8,092 bases of DNA from an uncultured bacterium (GTDB lineage Bacteria > Bacteroidota > Bacteroidia > CAILMK01). This document shows positions 6,379 through 8,092 of this stretch, piece by piece (the first letter of the stretch is position 1; each line of letters begins with the position of its first letter). The notes beneath the pieces were generated by a model. It was given only the letters and a program-made list of their open reading frames with translations, was not told the origin of the DNA and searched no databases. A program made the position numbers and the translations under genes. The DNA lies in assembly GCA_903835275.1 (NCBI GenBank), contig CAILMK010000475.1, positions 1-8,092 of the forward strand. Reading direction: 5' to 3'.

Positions 6379-7347
6379 ATGAAAGTCTTACTTGCAGTAT
6401 TTGGCGTACAAATAAAATTTAACGGGGCACACCTTACCCTTAACAATTATGTTGATAATAGGGATTACCTTGATACATTTCATGATTTCACAAATGATGT
6501 ATTAAAAAATGTTGTTCAATGGGAGCGAGAAAAACATCCAACGCTTTCTCTCACCTGTGCTGATGGAGTATTACCTAGTAAGAAAGACAGAGTTGTTTAT
6601 GGCTTCTTTGATGCGGGAAGAAATGGAGATAGATTTAAAATAAAAGATTATACGGACGAGAAGTCAGATACTACAATTATAGACCCCAGACACTCAAGTA
6701 TTAGAGAAGCATTTTATTTTTTAAGTGTACCTAAGGGTAGGACTCGTGGTTATTTAGTTCTGCAAGTCCCAGAAGGGCAAGGAATCAAACATTTAGTGAA
6801 TCACAGTATTGACATATACATGCACAAAATAGGATTACATAGGTATAGAGTTGAAATTTCAAATTTAATCAATGATAAAGTTTTTCATAGAATGATGGAC
6901 AAGGGTAATTTCAAAGAAATGGTTTTTACAAAATATGGAATCCCCTCAAAAATGGAAGATTTAAAAAATAATGACACCAAGGTACCTTTGAGTATTGGTA
7001 CAATAAAAACTGTTTTTCAATCACCGGATCTCGGAAAACAATTTAAACTATTTGCGCGAAATATTTACGTTGAGAAATCAAAAAAGAAAGCAGAGGAAGG
7101 AAAATCAAAAATTTTTGTTGAATTAATGGAGGACAATTATGACGAAATATCTATGAAAATTGATCTAAATGGTAAACAAAAAACTTTTCACATATCGCAA
7201 ACTGGAAGGACTCTGCCAGATTTAGACGTTACAGAACATATAAAAAGAGATTCAAATGGAAGACTTGATATCAAAGATTTAATAATTCAGGCGAAAGATT
7301 TAATTGCTGATGTTTCTGATCATGTGTCAGCAGCTGATTTAAAATAA
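6379..7347 (+). CDS. Hypothetical soluble protein, first gene of a two-gene unit
   Basis: A 322-residue protein without signal peptide or membrane segments; I do not recognise a named domain. Seen directly: an alternating N-terminal half with FFDAGRNGDRFKIKD (76-90), then DPRHSSIREAFYFLSVPKGR (102-121) and GYLVLQVPEGQGIKHL (124-139). KEMVFTKYGIPSKMED (179-194) follows, then a Lys-rich charged stretch (about 232-244), a beta-rich part (245-280) and a helical C-terminus (about 294-318). The order (R)G-hhhLQ...GIKxL, then K-x-hxxxKYGIPS resembles hypothetical proteins I recall beside small membrane proteins in variable genome regions, but I cannot put a family name to it. A+T content is clearly higher than in the genes to its left: 16 G+C in bases 6961-7020 against 28 in 5701-5760. 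The ATG follows 90 bases of non-coding DNA and has no Shine-Dalgarno sequence. It is 6 bases upstream of the membrane protein gene, so the two are almost certainly co-transcribed. A sensor, toxin or regulator paired with a membrane effector is possible but unproven. Confidence 0.85.
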   Translation: MKVLLAVFGVQIKFNGAHLTLNNYVDNRDYLDTFHDFTNDVLKNVVQWEREKHPTLSLTCADGVLPSKKDRVVYGFFDAGRNGDRFKIKDYTDEKSDTTIIDPRHSSIREAFYFLSVPKGRTRGYLVLQVPEGQGIKHLVNHSIDIYMHKIGLHRYRVEISNLINDKVFHRMMDKGNFKEMVFTKYGIPSKMEDLKNNDTKVPLSIGTIKTVFQSPDLGKQFKLFARNIYVEKSKKKAEEGKSKIFVELMEDNYDEISMKIDLNGKQKTFHISQTGRTLPDLDVTEHIKRDSNGRLDIKDLIIQAKDLIADVSDHVSAADLK

Positions 7348-7353
7348 TATTTA

Positions 7354-7878
7354 ATGTTCTCAAGAATTGATATAAGAAAAATTATCGTCGCTCATATGAG
7401 GACGATTCGAATAATTGGGAAAGGATTGGATTATTGGGGGATATTTTTATTCTTTATATCGCCGGCCATAATGGCAACTATTATTGTTTGTTTTTCAAAT
7501 ATTAATTTCGAGAAAAGCATTAGTAACTTTTTAGCCGCTGAATGCATTGTTGGCGGATTTCTATTTAATCCATTAGCATTAATATATAGCATCTTAGAAA
7601 AAATAAAGGAAAAGTGTCCAGAAAATGATGTCAAAATGCAATACGCGAAGGAAATTCACATCAATATCTCTTTTAGTATTCTGATAGCTTTAGTTGGTTC
7701 TTTCTTCTTAGTAATTGATGATCTTATTGTACCCAAAACAACTTCATCCTTACCCCATTATTTATTTATGATTAAACACGTAATCAATTGGGTAAATTAC
7801 TTTCTTCTAGGAACTTTTTTCCTGTCTTTATTATTTATACTTAATCGCATTTACATTTTGCTAGACAATGATAATTAA
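7354..7878 (+). CDS. Hypothetical four-TM membrane protein, second gene of the unit
   Basis: A 174-residue protein with a basic amphipathic N-terminal helix (RIDIRKIIVAHMRTIRIIGK, residues 4-23) and four predicted membrane segments: about 27-48 (DYWGIFLFFISPAIM), 58-82 (ECIVGGFLFNPLALIY), 101-121 (NISFSILIALVGSFFLVI) and 142-170 (VNYFLLGTFFLSLLFIL). A polar segment of about 20 residues lies between TM2 and TM3, and there is no signal peptide. Topology should place N- and C-termini on the cytosolic side. I cannot name a family. The general plan (charged N-terminal helix, compact TMs, little else) resembles membrane-acting effectors of abortive infection systems, which is inference. It starts 6 bases after the stop of the 6379 gene, suggesting translational coupling. 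It is very A+T-rich (15 G+C in bases 7561-7620). The first ATG is used; a second in-frame ATG at 7396 would remove half of the amphipathic helix. Confidence 0.82.
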   Translation: MFSRIDIRKIIVAHMRTIRIIGKGLDYWGIFLFFISPAIMATIIVCFSNINFEKSISNFLAAECIVGGFLFNPLALIYSILEKIKEKCPENDVKMQYAKEIHINISFSILIALVGSFFLVIDDLIVPKTTSSLPHYLFMIKHVINWVNYFLLGTFFLSLLFILNRIYILLDNDN

Positions 7879-7913
7879 GCGCTAAGATTTTTTTATGAGG
7901 AATAAAACCTGTT

Positions 7914-8092
7914 TTACTTCGCCTTTTTTATCTTCTCCAATAACTCTTTTGTAGAATCCGTTTTATCGCCGCTTTTTTCTCCTGTAGCTATGGCTTTGTT
8001 TGCCCAAACTTCCGCATCCTTCAGTCGATTGGTTTTGTATAGCAAAGCGGCATAGGTATCCATCAATGCGTATTTAGGTTCAATCTCAACTA
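7914..8092 (-). CDS. C-terminal end of a TPR-repeat protein, truncated by window edge
   Basis: Reading the minus strand from the right edge gives 58 residues ending in a TAA stop at 7914-7916, with the rest of the gene beyond the window. The segment ALMDTYAALLYKTNRLKDAE followed by VWANKAIATGEKSGD has the helix-turn-helix spacing and the small/aromatic positions of a tetratricopeptide repeat, then a Lys-rich helix (ELLEKIKKAK) closes the protein. Such C-terminal TPRs occur in many Bacteroidota proteins, including thioredoxin-fold proteins with a TPR tail, so the full function cannot be told from this part. It converges on the membrane protein gene, with 35 bases between the two stops. Composition is back to the level of the core genes, suggesting that the A+T-rich segment ends here. 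Confidence 0.78.
   Translation of the reverse strand, partial: VEIEPKYALMDTYAALLYKTNRLKDAEVWANKAIATGEKSGDKTDSTKELLEKIKKAK

Noticed and set aside
7431..7634. A 67-codon open frame on the minus strand inside the membrane protein gene.
   Set aside because: It is antisense to a protein with a clear four-TM pattern and has no motif or promoter of its own.
6379..7878. Assignment of the gene pair to the Kiwa defence system (four-TM KwaA plus DUF4868 KwaB of about 315 residues).
   Set aside because: The sizes are similar, but the gene order is reversed compared with kwaA-kwaB as I recall it, and I cannot see DUF4868 signatures. A profile search would decide.
7903..7916. Hairpin TAAAAC-CT-GTTTTA as a terminator between the converging genes.
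   Set aside because: It is a 6-bp A/T-rich stem with a 2-base loop that includes the TPR gene stop codon. The T run on the plus strand comes 7 bases later, which is too weak to call.

Overview
The window looks like a chromosomal segment of a Bacteroidota bacterium, probably of the Chitinophagia/Sphingobacteriia side, though the class is only an impression. Three genes (argS, the CLC gene and the Kir gene) each have a Bacteroidota-type -7 box TAnnTTTG just upstream of the chosen start. No start has a convincing Shine-Dalgarno sequence. The MetK carries a Lys/Glu-rich insertion that I associate with this phylum.

Layout, left to right. Bases 1-1014 hold the 3' part of metK (S-adenosylmethionine synthetase), cut by the window edge and closed by a strong 12-bp intrinsic terminator. 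Bases 1071-1533 form a compact cassette: a GxxExxY-family gene of PD-(D/E)xK nuclease type on the minus strand, bounded by imperfect 32-bp inverted repeats, each built of three 9-base units NCGCWGATN. The cassette fits exactly between the metK terminator and the stop codon of argS. Bases 1538-3316 (minus) encode a complete arginyl-tRNA synthetase. It diverges from a CLC-type chloride channel/transporter with two C-terminal CBS domains (3428-5191), and the two have back-to-back promoters. A G/C-run inverted repeat (5192-5280) separates this from a KirBac-type inward-rectifier potassium channel (5311-6288) whose transcript is probably almost leaderless.

From about 6289 the composition turns clearly A+T-richer. 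A boundary region with inverted repeats precedes two tightly spaced genes: a 322-residue soluble protein of unknown function (6379-7347) and, 6 bases later, a 174-residue protein with four predicted membrane segments (7354-7878). This soluble-plus-membrane pair in a compositionally distinct stretch is the best candidate in the window for an undescribed system, possibly phage defence or abortive infection; that function is inference. The window ends inside the C-terminal end of a TPR-repeat protein on the minus strand (7914-8092).

How the genes work together: metK and argS are housekeeping genes. The CLC and Kir genes are neighbours that could jointly move Cl- and K+, but each has its own promoter. 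The GxxExxY cassette and the 6379-7878 pair look like accessory insertions among core genes. I saw no tRNA, rRNA, CRISPR array, transposase or integrase.
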